From JBPOFY01 sp049889815 (lineage in GTDB: Bacteria > Verrucomicrobiota > Verrucomicrobiia > Opitutales > Coraliomargaritaceae), in assembly GCA_049889815.1 (NCBI GenBank), contig JBMHCR010000021.1, positions 62,001 through 126,000 on the forward strand: a stretch of DNA of 64,000 bases, written 5' to 3'. A program made the position numbers and the translations under genes. Under the pieces are notes generated by a model. That model ran no database searches and had not been told where the DNA came from. It worked only from the letters and a program-made list of their open reading frames with translations. Every line of letters starts with the position of its first letter. Within the stretch, counting starts at the first letter, position 1. Shown here in pieces: positions 19,276 to 29,315 of this stretch.

Positions 19276-20424
19276 TCACTTGATCTCCCAGCGATAGTGG
19301 AAGGAAGACAACATTTCGGAGCCATCTTTAGTCACACGAACGACGTCTTCGATACGGCAGCCTCCGATTTCTGGATAGTAGAGTCCTGGCTCGATCGTGA
19401 TCACCTGGCCGCTTTTTAAGCGCCCGCCTCTGGGAGCGACACTTGGGGCTTCATGAACTTCGAGGCCGAGTCCATGTCCGGTTGAATGAATGAATCCAAC
19501 AAAGCCGTCGCCAACGCGCTGAGTCTGGTAACCTTGGCGCTCAAAAACATCGTTCGCCGCTCGATGAACACTCGAACCAGTGACGCCCGCTTTGACCTTC
19601 TTCAAAGCAGCGGTCTGAGCATCGCGTACCGCAGCGACGAGCGCTTTCTGCGCATCGTTTGCCTGACCCTTAAGGAAGGTCCGCGTCATGTCGCCGTGAT
19701 AGCCCGTCGCCTGTACGCGTGGAAAGACATCAACGATGATCAGCTCGTTCGGTTTGAGCGGGCCGTGACCCGACTCATGAGGATCCACTGCCTGATGACC
19801 ACCTGCCACGATCGTGTGCTGGGCGACTGCACCCCTAGCTAAGCAGGCCTGATTTATGATCAAACGGAGACGCTCGGAAGTGAGGGTAGTGCCTTCGTAT
19901 TTAAGACGATTGCCGACGATCTTACTAGCATGGAGCACCTGCTCTGCAGCTCGGATCCCAGCTGCACTGGCGGCATTGCCCTCGCGAATCGCTTTCGCTT
20001 CAGCATCAGTTTTTTGAACTCGTTGCGGAAAGAACGCACCCTCAACAAACTGAACTTTCAGCCTAGCATCTCGTAAAACCGCATAGAATACTGCGGGAAA
20101 GTCTGCCGGTAGCTCGACATTGAATGTTTTAAACAGCTTCGCGTAAAACAACATCAGTTGAGCGGGACCCGCGACCTTATTGCCCAGCTTCAATCGCTTG
20201 CTCGCTTTCGCCTGCTCTTCAGCTAGCAGCAACACCTCGTCGTAACTGGACCGCGCCTTCACGCGGCCGTATTCCAACTGGCTAACAATCGCGTAGGATT
20301 TGCCGCCTACAATGAATGAGAGATAAGCGTCTGGAACAAAGACCTTTCCAAGATACAAAACGTCCGCAGACTGCTCGGATGCCGCATAAAGAAAGCGGAT
20401 AACTGAGGGTTTACTTTTCTTCAT
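19276..20424 (-). CDS. M24-family metallopeptidase (Xaa-Pro aminopeptidase type)
   Basis: About 382 residues from the ATG at 20424; GTG and TTG codons just upstream are alternatives. The N-terminal ~150 residues form a creatinase-like domain. The C-terminal pita-bread domain has the dinuclear metal ligands in order: IIVDVFPRV, YHGDMTRTF, STGHGLGLEVHE, IEPGLY and GCRIEDVV. It cleaves N-terminal residues preceding proline, or related dipeptides. It is cytoplasmic because no signal peptide is present. It precedes mpl on the same strand with a 51-bp gap. Confidence 0.85.
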   Translation of the reverse strand: MKKSKPSVIRFLYAASEQSADVLYLGKVFVPDAYLSFIVGGKSYAIVSQLEYGRVKARSSYDEVLLLAEEQAKASKRLKLGNKVAGPAQLMLFYAKLFKTFNVELPADFPAVFYAVLRDARLKVQFVEGAFFPQRVQKTDAEAKAIREGNAASAAGIRAAEQVLHASKIVGNRLKYEGTTLTSERLRLIINQACLARGAVAQHTIVAGGHQAVDPHESGHGPLKPNELIIVDVFPRVQATGYHGDMTRTFLKGQANDAQKALVAAVRDAQTAALKKVKAGVTGSSVHRAANDVFERQGYQTQRVGDGFVGFIHSTGHGLGLEVHEAPSVAPRGGRLKSGQVITIEPGLYYPEIGGCRIEDVVRVTKDGSEMLSSFHYRWEIK

Positions 20425-20494
20425 CACCAATTACCATCCCACCTTCACTTTTTCCCGATCAATTGTCACGCACCATAGTCAACAACTCTACGCA

Positions 20495-21013
20495 ATGAAG
20501 CGATTTCTGTCCTCACTCCTCTGCTTAGGTCTGCTCGCCCTAGTCTACGGCTGCACGCAGAACTCCCAAATAGAGGAAACAGACGACTTAGCTAGCGTAT
20601 TCCCCATTAATATCGGTGGCAAGACCGCTTTTTTGGAGATCGCTGCTACTCCAAAAGAGAGAGCTGATGGACTCATGTTCCGCGAGTCGCTAGAAGAAGA
20701 CCACGGTATGCTTTTCATATATAAATTTCCAGGTAGGCAGGGCTTCTGGATGCGAAACACTCCTTTGAAATTGGATCTCGCGCACTTTGATTCGACTGGC
20801 ATATTGTTGGAAACGCACACGCTTCTTCCGCATAATGAACAGACGGTCAATTCTATTCATGACAACGTGCTCGTTTCGGTTGAGATGAACTACAGCTGGT
20901 TTGTTAGAAATGGCATACGCCCGGGAGCTAGAATCGATCTAGAACAACTTAGCGATGCGCTCATTGCAAAGGGACTACCCATCGAAGCATATCCCCTAAG
21001 GGCGGACGACTAA
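20495..21013 (+). CDS. DUF192 lipoprotein
   Basis: A 172-residue protein with a lipoprotein signal (LALVYGC, C20 the likely lipidated residue) followed by a DUF192 domain. The domain is recognised by the pattern ERADGLMFRESLEEDHGMLF and GFWMRNTPLKLDLAHFD. DUF192 proteins are small beta folds with no defined activity. The stop overlaps the start of the next gene in TAATG, so translation of the two is coupled. Confidence 0.85.
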   Translation: MKRFLSSLLCLGLLALVYGCTQNSQIEETDDLASVFPINIGGKTAFLEIAATPKERADGLMFRESLEEDHGMLFIYKFPGRQGFWMRNTPLKLDLAHFDSTGILLETHTLLPHNEQTVNSIHDNVLVSVEMNYSWFVRNGIRPGARIDLEQLSDALIAKGLPIEAYPLRADD

Positions 21014-22644
21014 TGGCAGACGACAGAGAATACAGGTCAACACCGCTGCAACAGCGACGGGCAGACCTCAACGGACCCTCAGAGGCGCACCGCGACCACT
21101 TACACTCTCGGAAGGAGTCCGCCGAACTCCCCTCCGTGAAACCCGTTGGCTTTCTTGGCAAATGCTTCCTTTTGTTCATCGTGGTCGCCTGCTTTGGTTC
21201 TTTGTTTCAATCCGATGTGCTCTGGTCGGAATATGATTCAATCGAACGCACTGCCTACCAATCCATGGAAAGCTGGCCTGAAGCGTGGTCCATACACTCC
21301 ATTCGCACCGACAATCCACTAGCTCTGAGCAGCTACTTTATTGAGGAAGCAATACCATTCAATCCGGCAATCGTCCACCGAGGCATCAACCTCTTTCTGC
21401 ATATCATTGCTGCCCTTTTACTACTCAGTTGTTTGAACGCCTTGAAAGCACCTGGAGCGCTGGCTGCTACCCTAGTTTTCTCGACACATCCAGCAGTAAT
21501 CCAAACACTTTTCTGGCCTGGTTATCGTTCGGAAATCATCGGCCTTATCTTCATTCTACTGGCACTTTATTCGGGCATCCGCAACCGCGGCGCAGCAGGC
21601 TACCTCTTCACGATAATATTCACTACAATTGCGAGCCTCATTCATTCCGCGGCCATCGCGATTCCAGTGATCATCATTTTTGTCATCATTTTACAAAACC
21701 AAAAATTCCAGTTCCATACTTTCAATCGAGCACTCCCACTTATTTGTATCGCCCTCTTCCTCGGCGTATGGACTCAAGATTCGGCGACACTTGAAGGCAC
21801 CGCAAAGATAAAATCCAGTAGCGAAGCCTTAAATACTTATGGAGAAAACATGTTCTTCTTTATCAAGCAGTCGATTTTCCCTCTCTTTGTTCCTCTCGGA
21901 CTCTTTCATCCAGTCAATAACGGCGATAGCTATAATGTCGGAGCGAGTTTCAGCCTGCTCCCATTTCTGGTGTTCATTCCATTCTACGTACTTGCCGCGA
22001 TCAATTTCAAGAGGACTTGGGCACGAGCGACCTTGCTCGGCATCACAAGTTTTCTCTTACTCTCACTATCTGGTCTCGACCAGCAAGGTCGTTTCCTAGA
22101 TGGCGCACTCGCTCTTGAAACTCACGGGCTATATGTGGCACTACCAGCCATTACTGCGGTGATCTTTTGCGGACTTAGGCAACTTACGAGACGCATTGGT
22201 GCTGCAGGCAAAATTCTTTGGATCAGTAGCTTCTCACTCTTTTTTCTGTTTCAACTTACGTTTACAGCGAGCTTCGCCTACACCCTCGGGAAACCGACAA
22301 CAATGTGGCAAGCCATGTCTACTCGATGGAACGACTCTTGGGTCCCAAAAGCCGCATTTATTGAGGCGATTAAGGTCGACAACTCTGATATTATTACACT
22401 AGAAGGCCAAATTGAGATGCTCACAGCTATCTTGGATATCCGCCCTGAAATGACCGAAGAGCGTAAAACCCTCGCTCGGGTCTTCAAGGAGGCTGGTCAA
22501 AACAGCAACGCGGTCCGCGAATACAAGCGAATTCTACGTGAGTCTAAGCAAAGCAATGAGTTCCTTGAAGAAGCAGCCAATTTCTACGACTCCGTCGGTC
22601 TCGAATGGGACGCTCGTAATGCGCGCGAACGAATTCAACGATAA
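21013..22644 (+). CDS. Multi-pass membrane protein with C-terminal TPR, TMTC/glycosyltransferase-like
   Basis: A 543-residue protein: a charged N-terminus to ~residue 45, roughly ten hydrophobic segments to ~residue 440, and a helical repeat tail (TLARVFKEAGQNSNAVREYKRIL). The luminal-type loop FLFQSDVLWSEYDS-like start and the THPAVIQTLFWPGYRSEIIG segment recall the HP-x-x-x-E/W-x-x-R pattern of GT-C/TMTC membrane proteins, which are glycosyltransferase-like. The substrate is unknown. Translationally coupled to the DUF192 lipoprotein gene and followed 25 bases later by metY. Confidence 0.6.
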   Translation: MADDREYRSTPLQQRRADLNGPSEAHRDHLHSRKESAELPSVKPVGFLGKCFLLFIVVACFGSLFQSDVLWSEYDSIERTAYQSMESWPEAWSIHSIRTDNPLALSSYFIEEAIPFNPAIVHRGINLFLHIIAALLLLSCLNALKAPGALAATLVFSTHPAVIQTLFWPGYRSEIIGLIFILLALYSGIRNRGAAGYLFTIIFTTIASLIHSAAIAIPVIIIFVIILQNQKFQFHTFNRALPLICIALFLGVWTQDSATLEGTAKIKSSSEALNTYGENMFFFIKQSIFPLFVPLGLFHPVNNGDSYNVGASFSLLPFLVFIPFYVLAAINFKRTWARATLLGITSFLLLSLSGLDQQGRFLDGALALETHGLYVALPAITAVIFCGLRQLTRRIGAAGKILWISSFSLFFLFQLTFTASFAYTLGKPTTMWQAMSTRWNDSWVPKAAFIEAIKVDNSDIITLEGQIEMLTAILDIRPEMTEERKTLARVFKEAGQNSNAVREYKRILRESKQSNEFLEEAANFYDSVGLEWDARNARERIQR

Positions 22645-22669
22645 CCACTGAACAAACTAAAACTTTATT

Positions 22670-23977
22670 ATGATGACCAATAACCCTCCACGATTCGGAA
22701 CCCTCTCACTACACGCAGGCCACACTCCTGATTCAGCTACCGGCTCACGCGCAGTGCCGATCTACCAAACAACAAGCTACATGTTTCGAGACTCGGACCA
22801 TGCAGCAAAGCTATTCAGCCTAGAGGAACTCGGCAATATCTACACGCGTATCATGAATCCGACTACAGATGTCTTAGAGAAGCGTGTAGCTGCTCTCGAA
22901 GGCGGTGTTGCGGCACTCGCGCACTCAAGTGGTCAAGCGGCCATCACCAGCGCGATCCTCAACATCGCAAAAGCGGGAGATAACATCGTTTCAGCATCGC
23001 AACTCTACGGCGGCACCTTTACACTCTTTAAATACACGCTGCCGAAGCTTGGTATCGAAGTTCGTTTTGCGGATGCGGAAAACCCAGAGACCTTCGCCCC
23101 GCTAATCGACGAGAATACCAAGGCGATCTACGGCGACACTGTCGGCAATCCGAGGCTCAACATCTTCCCCTTCGAAGAGATTTCTGCACTCTGCCATAAA
23201 GAGAAGCTACCACTCATCATTGACAATACAGCTGCGTCTCCTGCCGTTTGCCGCCCACTGGAGCACGGTGCTAATGTCGTCGTAAACAGCCTCACGAAAT
23301 ACCTTGGAGGTCACGGCACCAGCATCGGCGGCATCGTAGTCGACGGTGGTAACTTTGATTGGGGCAGCGGTCGCTTCAGCGAGTTCACCGAGCCAGACCC
23401 GAGCTACCATGGTCTTGTTCACTGGGAGGTATTCAAGGCCTTCCCTCCTGCAGGAGATGCCAATATCGCCTACATCATGAAGATGCGCCTACAACTGCTG
23501 CGCGACACCGGTAATTGTGCATCACCATTCAACTCTTTCCTTCATATCCAAGGCATCGAAACGCTGCACCTCCGCATGGAGCGCCACTGCGAGAATGCGC
23601 TGAAGATTGCCGAGTATCTGCAGGGGCACGAAGCCGTCAGCTGGGTCAACTTCCCAGGGCTTAGCGATAGCCAACACAATGCGGCCGCTCAGAAATACTT
23701 CTACTCTGGTAAATTCGGAGCGTTGGTAGGCTTCGGACTTAAGGGCGGCCTTGAAGCAGGACGAAAGTTTATCGATAACTTGGAACTATTCAGCCATCTG
23801 GCAAATATCGGTGATGCAAAATCACTCGCCATTCACCCAGCTTCAACAACACACCAGCAACTCGATGAAGAACAACAAATGGCTTCCGGCGTAACACCGG
23901 ATTTCGTTCGCCTCTCAGTCGGTATTGAAGACATCGAAGATCTGATCGCAGATTTGGGTCAAGCGTTGAAGGCGTAA
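22670..23977 (+). CDS. metY: O-acetylhomoserine aminocarboxypropyltransferase (sulfhydrylase)
   Basis: A 435-residue PLP enzyme of the Cys/Met metabolism family that turns O-acetylhomoserine plus sulfide into homocysteine. The PLP lysine is K210 in VVNSLTKYLGGHG. The phosphate-site SSGQAAITSAIL and the IYTRIMNPTTDVLEKRVAALEGG motif are typical of MetY. Length favours MetY over the shorter cystathionine synthases. Together with metX at 15 kb this gives direct sulfhydrylation. A second ATG (22673) immediately follows the first. Confidence 0.92.
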   Translation: MMTNNPPRFGTLSLHAGHTPDSATGSRAVPIYQTTSYMFRDSDHAAKLFSLEELGNIYTRIMNPTTDVLEKRVAALEGGVAALAHSSGQAAITSAILNIAKAGDNIVSASQLYGGTFTLFKYTLPKLGIEVRFADAENPETFAPLIDENTKAIYGDTVGNPRLNIFPFEEISALCHKEKLPLIIDNTAASPAVCRPLEHGANVVVNSLTKYLGGHGTSIGGIVVDGGNFDWGSGRFSEFTEPDPSYHGLVHWEVFKAFPPAGDANIAYIMKMRLQLLRDTGNCASPFNSFLHIQGIETLHLRMERHCENALKIAEYLQGHEAVSWVNFPGLSDSQHNAAAQKYFYSGKFGALVGFGLKGGLEAGRKFIDNLELFSHLANIGDAKSLAIHPASTTHQQLDEEQQMASGVTPDFVRLSVGIEDIEDLIADLGQALKA

Positions 23978-23994
23978 ACTGCATATACGAAATG

Positions 23995-24030
23995 AAAAAA
24001 GCCCGAGGTGCTGTGCGCCTCGGGCTTTCC
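23995..24030. terminator. Bidirectional terminator between metY and nuoN
   Basis: AAAGCCCGAGGTGC and GCGCCTCGGGCTTT form a strong GC-rich stem with a three-base loop. On the minus strand it is followed by a six-T run, and on the plus strand by CTTTCCTCT, so it can end both the metY transcript and the convergent nuo operon. Confidence 0.85.
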
Positions 24031-24049
24031 TCTATCGGAATTAAAACGA

Positions 24050-25552
24050 CTACGGAACGATTGGAAGTACCGCCGGCACCAGCCCGATCAAGACTGTTGC
24101 AAATACAAGTGCGCCGAGCATGAGACGATCGGCACTTAGAATCGCTGGCACCGATTCCACATTTACTTCCTCTACCTGCGTGCCAAAATAGCACTCTCGA
24201 ATCCAACCGAAGTAATAATAGACCGAAATCACAACACCGGCAACGGAGACTGCCAGCAAGCCATAGAGTCCAGCTTGATAAGCAGCCACAAAGAGGAAGA
24301 GCTTACCGATAAATCCTCCCAGTGGCGGAATACCTGCCAGCGAGCCTAGGCCAACCGCTAAAATTCCGCTGAGGAACGGTCGTGTGCGTGCCAATTCCTT
24401 GTAGTGATCTAGTTCCTGATTCGCATCTGCGGAATCAGCAACATGCGACATCACACCAAACACTGCGAAGGACGCCAACAAGTAGGTTACAAGATAAAAA
24501 ATCACAGCATATACCGCCCAATCGACTGTCAGAGCAGCGATCACGCCGACAAGCAAATAACCCGCATGTGCCACACCTGAAAGGCCCATGAGGCGCTTCA
24601 CATTGCGCTGGGTGACAGCAGTGATGTTTCCGAAGAGTATGGTAATCGTCGCAATCACGCTCAAGACTGGGACAAGGAACTCCTGCAGACCTGCAAGCGG
24701 ACCAGTGAGCAATTGGACCAAAACGATAAAACCTGCAGCTTTCGAGGCGACAGCGAGGTAGGCAGTGACTGGAGTGGGTGCCCCTTGATACACATCTGGC
24801 ACCCAAATTTGAAAGGGCACCGCGCCGATCTTGAAGCAGACACCAGCAATCACAAGCAGTGCGCCAACTTTAACCAACAAGTTCTCACTATTGGCTACGA
24901 CAAATTTCGCAAGTTCGGAGTAGCTAAGTGAATCCTTGCTAGCCCCCGCCAGTTCTGTGTTACCCGCAACACCGTAAAGCAGAACAATACCCAACAGCAA
25001 AATACCCGAGGACAAGGCACCCAGCACCAAATACTTGAGACCAGCTTCAAGCGACAGGGAGTTCGTGCGACAATAGGCAACCAGAACATAGAAGGCGACC
25101 GTCACGGTCTCCAATGCTACAAAGAGCATCACGAAGTGCACACTCTGCACGAGCAGCATCATTGCCGCAGCAATGAGAATCACCAAATGGTAGAACTCGG
25201 TCTTTGCGAGCTTCTGCTTCGAGAGATAAATCTGCCCGAGATAGCAGACCAGAATCGACGAAACCATGAAGAAGGCACGCATCAGCTGAGTGATATCCGT
25301 GTGTGCGATCATTCCGCTGAAATGAGAAACTCCCTCGGCAGGAACCCCTACAAAGAAAGCAGTTAACACAAGAATCATCGCCTGCCCCCACATTGCGAGA
25401 CGCGGGATGATGCTACGCGAACTCTTCGGTAGGATCATTTCCACACCGAGCAAGCTCAGTGCAAGTAGTGCCAACATAATCTCAGGCAGAATCGCTGCCC
25501 ATTGGTTTGTCTCGGTATAAAGACGAAGAAAATCTGCGAGCGTAGTGTTCAT
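24050..25552 (-). CDS. nuoN: NADH-quinone oxidoreductase subunit N
   Basis: A 500-residue antiporter-like membrane subunit of complex I with about 14 hydrophobic helices. Family landmarks are YLGQIYLSKQKLAKTEFYHL, the PFQIWVPDVYQGAPTPVTA signature, and LGSLAGIPPLGGFIGKLFLF. It is the last gene of the operon; its start overlaps the nuoM stop by one base (TAATG), so translation is coupled. It contributes one proton channel. A bidirectional terminator follows. Confidence 0.95.
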   Translation of the reverse strand: MNTTLADFLRLYTETNQWAAILPEIMLALLALSLLGVEMILPKSSRSIIPRLAMWGQAMILVLTAFFVGVPAEGVSHFSGMIAHTDITQLMRAFFMVSSILVCYLGQIYLSKQKLAKTEFYHLVILIAAAMMLLVQSVHFVMLFVALETVTVAFYVLVAYCRTNSLSLEAGLKYLVLGALSSGILLLGIVLLYGVAGNTELAGASKDSLSYSELAKFVVANSENLLVKVGALLVIAGVCFKIGAVPFQIWVPDVYQGAPTPVTAYLAVASKAAGFIVLVQLLTGPLAGLQEFLVPVLSVIATITILFGNITAVTQRNVKRLMGLSGVAHAGYLLVGVIAALTVDWAVYAVIFYLVTYLLASFAVFGVMSHVADSADANQELDHYKELARTRPFLSGILAVGLGSLAGIPPLGGFIGKLFLFVAAYQAGLYGLLAVSVAGVVISVYYYFGWIRECYFGTQVEEVNVESVPAILSADRLMLGALVFATVLIGLVPAVLPIVP

Positions 25553-27141
25553 TAGTGCTTAGCCTCCTTTTCAGGATCTTTGGCGCATGGAAGCACGAGC
25601 GCTTCATGATGTGGCATAGTATCCTTCACTGAATACACGGGGATGTTCGCCAATTCACTATTGGCATTATCTGAAAGAAGACGCGGAAAGAGTCCAGTAA
25701 TCACCAACGCAACAATCAAAATAATCGCCGGCACCTTTTCCGTAACCTTTAAATCAACCACCGATTCGTTCTCCAGCTGCTGAGCAAACGTTTCTTTTGG
25801 TCGCCCGAAGAAAATATTCGCGACCGCGCGCAGTCCATAAATCGCGGAAATAATAATTCCTATAGCAGCAGGCGCTACGATCCAGCGAGTGGTTTCAGTC
25901 TCAGCCAGCGCTGCAAAGATCGTGAACTCGCCCCAGAAATTACCGAAGCCGGGAAGTCCGATACTCGCCATGGTTGCCGCAACGAAGAACGCAGCAAGGA
26001 CGGGCGTCTTGGTCGCAAGGCCGCCCATTTTCGACATATCGAAGGTTTGACTGCGATGGTAGATGCAGGTCGCCAACATAAAGAGCAAGGCAACCGACAG
26101 ACCGTGTGCCACCATCATGAGCAAGGCACCTCCAACACCAACAACTGAGAAGGTCGCGATACCGAGGAAAGCGTAACCCATGTGCATGACGGAGCTGTAG
26201 CCTAGCATCATCTTAAGGTCCTTCTGGGCGATGGTCACTAGACCAATAAAAAGGATATTACCCAGTGCCAACCAAACGATCACTAAGAACCAGTGCTCAC
26301 CACCTGCAGGTAGCAACGGCGTCGCGATTTGCAAGAGACCATAGAGGCCAAACTTCTTAAGCACGCCAGCATGGAGCATAGCTGCACCGGATGGTGCCAC
26401 GGCGTAACCTTTTGGAGCCCATGAATGGAAGGGGAAAAGTGATACTAGGATACCGAAGCCAAACAGCAGGAGCGCGAAAATGTTGTTTTGAACAGCATCC
26501 TCTAGGGCTTGCGAAGCAAGGTAGTCACGAAGCTCCATCAACGAAAAGGAATCCACCCCACTCTGCACATAAAGTGCGATCAGACCGAGCAGAGATAAAA
26601 GCGCTCCGAGCGTGAGATAAATGGTCATCTCAATGGCTGCACCGCGACGACCTGCTGCCCCCCAAATACCGATCATGATGAAGGTTGGGATCAGTGCGAA
26701 CTCGTGGAAGAAATAGAAGAAGAATACATCGATCGAAGCGAAGGTTCCCAACAAGCCGCTGAGCATGAAGAGCAAGAGCGCCAGGTAGAGATTTAGGCGC
26801 TCGGCTTGCGCGTTCATCGCGTACAGACCCGCCGCCAAACCGACAACACCTGCAAGCAAGAACAGCGGCAGCGAAATAGCGTTCAAACCAAGGTGCAAGT
26901 AAATGCCCAAACTTTCCAAGCCGGTCGCCTGACGCAACTCAAAGTTGTATTCGCCAACCAGAGACGCATCAAAATTGCAGTATAGGAAGATGCCGATGGT
27001 AAGCGGTATACCGAAGCCCAAAGCACTGATTGAGCGTAGAACGGACTTCGAAAGTCCGCCACCCAACAAAGCAATCACACCCATGAGCATAGGCACAAGG
27101 ATCGCAGTTAACAAAATGAGAGAGTTTGTATCGTGTTCCAT
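25552..27141 (-). CDS. nuoM: NADH-quinone oxidoreductase subunit M
   Basis: A 529-residue proton-translocating subunit with about 14 helices. The conserved glutamate of the FFFYFFHEFALIPTFIMIG helix and the PFHSWAPKGYAVAPSGAAM and LGYSSVMHMGYAFLG segments define NuoM. The C-terminal tail is polar and ends PCAKDPEKEAKH. It lies 22 bases downstream of nuoL. Confidence 0.95.
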   Translation of the reverse strand: MEHDTNSLILLTAILVPMLMGVIALLGGGLSKSVLRSISALGFGIPLTIGIFLYCNFDASLVGEYNFELRQATGLESLGIYLHLGLNAISLPLFLLAGVVGLAAGLYAMNAQAERLNLYLALLLFMLSGLLGTFASIDVFFFYFFHEFALIPTFIMIGIWGAAGRRGAAIEMTIYLTLGALLSLLGLIALYVQSGVDSFSLMELRDYLASQALEDAVQNNIFALLLFGFGILVSLFPFHSWAPKGYAVAPSGAAMLHAGVLKKFGLYGLLQIATPLLPAGGEHWFLVIVWLALGNILFIGLVTIAQKDLKMMLGYSSVMHMGYAFLGIATFSVVGVGGALLMMVAHGLSVALLFMLATCIYHRSQTFDMSKMGGLATKTPVLAAFFVAATMASIGLPGFGNFWGEFTIFAALAETETTRWIVAPAAIGIIISAIYGLRAVANIFFGRPKETFAQQLENESVVDLKVTEKVPAIILIVALVITGLFPRLLSDNANSELANIPVYSVKDTMPHHEALVLPCAKDPEKEAKH

Positions 27142-27163
27142 CTGAACTATAATTTAAACGCGC

Positions 27164-29002
27164 TTAGGAGCCCACGACCCAGAAAACAATGAGACCGATT
27201 ACGAACCAATATACATAGCCATGAATATTGCCGACATGGAGCGACTTGGTACCAAGACTGAGCAATCCGACAACTCCAGCGGACCCACGAACGATAACAC
27301 CTTTGATCAGGTAGATATCGAAAGCACTCAGAAGCATCGCGAAGCGCTGCTGAATCTTGGCAACATAGTAACCGTAAATTTCATCGAACCAGAGGCGTGC
27401 TTTCAAGAAACCGAACACCGGAGTGGCCTTCTTTTCCAAACGATCCTCGCTTGCACCAGCACCATAGAAAAAGAACGAACCTATAAGTCCCACAACTGCT
27501 GCGACACTGCCCAATTTGACGACTAGGTTGTGGACGGAGTCATAATCCGCCATGTGCTTGATCTCATATTTGGCATCACGAATGATTTGGCCGAGCTGTT
27601 CAGGCCATAGCCCGAGATAGCCGCCTGCAACCGAGAGAACAGTTAAAACCAGCAGTGGAAGTAGCATCGACGCCCCACTCTCGTGTGCTTGCTCAGCGGC
27701 TTCAGATTTCGGCTCACCAAAAAAGACAATCCAAATTAGGCGACCCATGTAACCCGCGGTGAGAAAAGCACCGAGTGTCAACAAAGCGAAAAGCACATTG
27801 TCTTGTAGCCCAGCAGCAATGAGAATATAGTCTTTCGAATAAAAACCGGACGTTCCATAGACACCACAGAGCGCAAGTACACCGATGAGGAAGGTGATCG
27901 AGGTAATTGGCATTTTCTTCAGGATACCGCCCATTTTAAAAATATCTTGTTCATGGTGGCAGCCATGAATGATTGAACCTGCTCCAAGAAAAAGCAGCGC
28001 CTTGAAGAATGCGTGCGTGATCAGGTGAAAAAGTGCGATCCCAGGGAAGCCCAGACCGAATGCAGCGGCCATGTAGCCGAGCTGTGAGAGCGTCGAGTAG
28101 GCGAGAATCTTCTTAATGTCATTCTGGCCGTAAGCACAAAAGCCAGCGTAAACCGCAACCACAGTGCCAAGGATTGCAATCCCACCAAGCACACTCCCTG
28201 GAAAGAGGAATACGATCCGGATAAGAAAATAGACACCCGCAGCGACCATCGTCGCCGCGTGGATCAAGGCAGACACCGGTGTCGGACCGGCCATCGCATC
28301 GGGTAACCAAACGTGTAGCGGGAATTGCGCAGACTTACCGATAAATCCACAAGCGAGCAACGCAGCAATCGTCGCACTAATCATTTCTGAGTTCGCAGCT
28401 ACGATGCCCTCCATCTCGCTAAGATTTGTGGTGCCGAAGTGCCAATAGGCATAAACGATACCCACAAGGAAGCCGAGGTCGCCAATACGATTAACGATAA
28501 AGGCTTTCTTCGATGCTGCCGCAGCCTCCTCTGTATCAAGGTAGTGACCGATCAGCATGTAGGAACTGAAACCAACCAGCTCCCAGAAGATAAAGATCAT
28601 GATCAAGTTGTCGGCGAGTATGATGCCGAGCATGGAGAACATGAAAATGGAAAGACCGCCAAAGAAACGCGCGCGCGCTTTGTCGTCTGCCATATATCCT
28701 AGACTGAATACGTGAATCAGGAAGCCTACAAATGCGACCATGACAAGCATGGTTGCCGCAGTGCCATCGAACAGAATGCCCATTGATACCCTGAAGTTTC
28801 CGAAGGTCAGCCAGTCCCAGGAGGCAAGGACGGGTTCACCCGGTGCAGGTAGTGCCAATATCGTGCACGCGAAAATTACTGCGGCAGCGGCGACAGAAAC
28901 GAAGGATGCAATCACACCCTGACGGCGCAAAAAGAATGCAATCAACGAGGCCGAAACGAGCGGCGTGAGCAAAGCGGCGAGTAAGTATTGAGTAGCGTCC
29001 AT
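27164..29002 (-). CDS. nuoL: NADH-quinone oxidoreductase subunit L
   Basis: A 612-residue distal proton-pumping subunit. FIFWELVGFSSYMLIG, FPLHVWLPDAMAGPTPVSAL and YSTLSQLGYMAAAFGLG are the usual NuoL motifs. The C-terminal region includes the amphipathic lateral helix (LWFDEIYGYYVAKIQQRF) and a last transmembrane helix. It is only four bases after nuoK. Confidence 0.95.
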   Translation of the reverse strand: MDATQYLLAALLTPLVSASLIAFFLRRQGVIASFVSVAAAAVIFACTILALPAPGEPVLASWDWLTFGNFRVSMGILFDGTAATMLVMVAFVGFLIHVFSLGYMADDKARARFFGGLSIFMFSMLGIILADNLIMIFIFWELVGFSSYMLIGHYLDTEEAAAASKKAFIVNRIGDLGFLVGIVYAYWHFGTTNLSEMEGIVAANSEMISATIAALLACGFIGKSAQFPLHVWLPDAMAGPTPVSALIHAATMVAAGVYFLIRIVFLFPGSVLGGIAILGTVVAVYAGFCAYGQNDIKKILAYSTLSQLGYMAAAFGLGFPGIALFHLITHAFFKALLFLGAGSIIHGCHHEQDIFKMGGILKKMPITSITFLIGVLALCGVYGTSGFYSKDYILIAAGLQDNVLFALLTLGAFLTAGYMGRLIWIVFFGEPKSEAAEQAHESGASMLLPLLVLTVLSVAGGYLGLWPEQLGQIIRDAKYEIKHMADYDSVHNLVVKLGSVAAVVGLIGSFFFYGAGASEDRLEKKATPVFGFLKARLWFDEIYGYYVAKIQQRFAMLLSAFDIYLIKGVIVRGSAGVVGLLSLGTKSLHVGNIHGYVYWFVIGLIVFWVVGS

Positions 29003-29006
29003 GTTT

Positions 29007-29312
29007 TTAGCGACTCAGAGCGTTGAGTTCGTCCACCATCACTGACTGACGGCGACGAAAGAGCGCAACAATGATTGCGAGACCGACGGCAACTTCAGCA
29101 GCTGCCACGGTAATGATGAAAAATACGAAAAGATTGCCGTCCATGGTTCCATTATAGCGGGAAAAAGCGACAAGCGCGAGATTCACCGCGTTGAGCATGA
29201 GCTCAAGCGACATATAGATCACCAGCGTATTCTTGCGCAAAAGAACCCCGAGCAGACCGATCGCGAACAGCAGGCCAGCGACGAGAATGAATTCATTGAG
29301 TCCAACAGTCAT
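29007..29312 (-). CDS. nuoK: NADH-quinone oxidoreductase subunit K
   Basis: A 101-residue three-helix subunit, the normal size. It has LRKNTLVIYMSLELMLNAVN, whose glutamate is part of the membrane proton path, and FFIITVAAAEVAVGLAII, which contributes the second. The gap to nuoJ is three bases. Confidence 0.95.
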   Translation of the reverse strand: MTVGLNEFILVAGLLFAIGLLGVLLRKNTLVIYMSLELMLNAVNLALVAFSRYNGTMDGNLFVFFIITVAAAEVAVGLAIIVALFRRRQSVMVDELNALSR

Positions 29313-29315
29313 GGC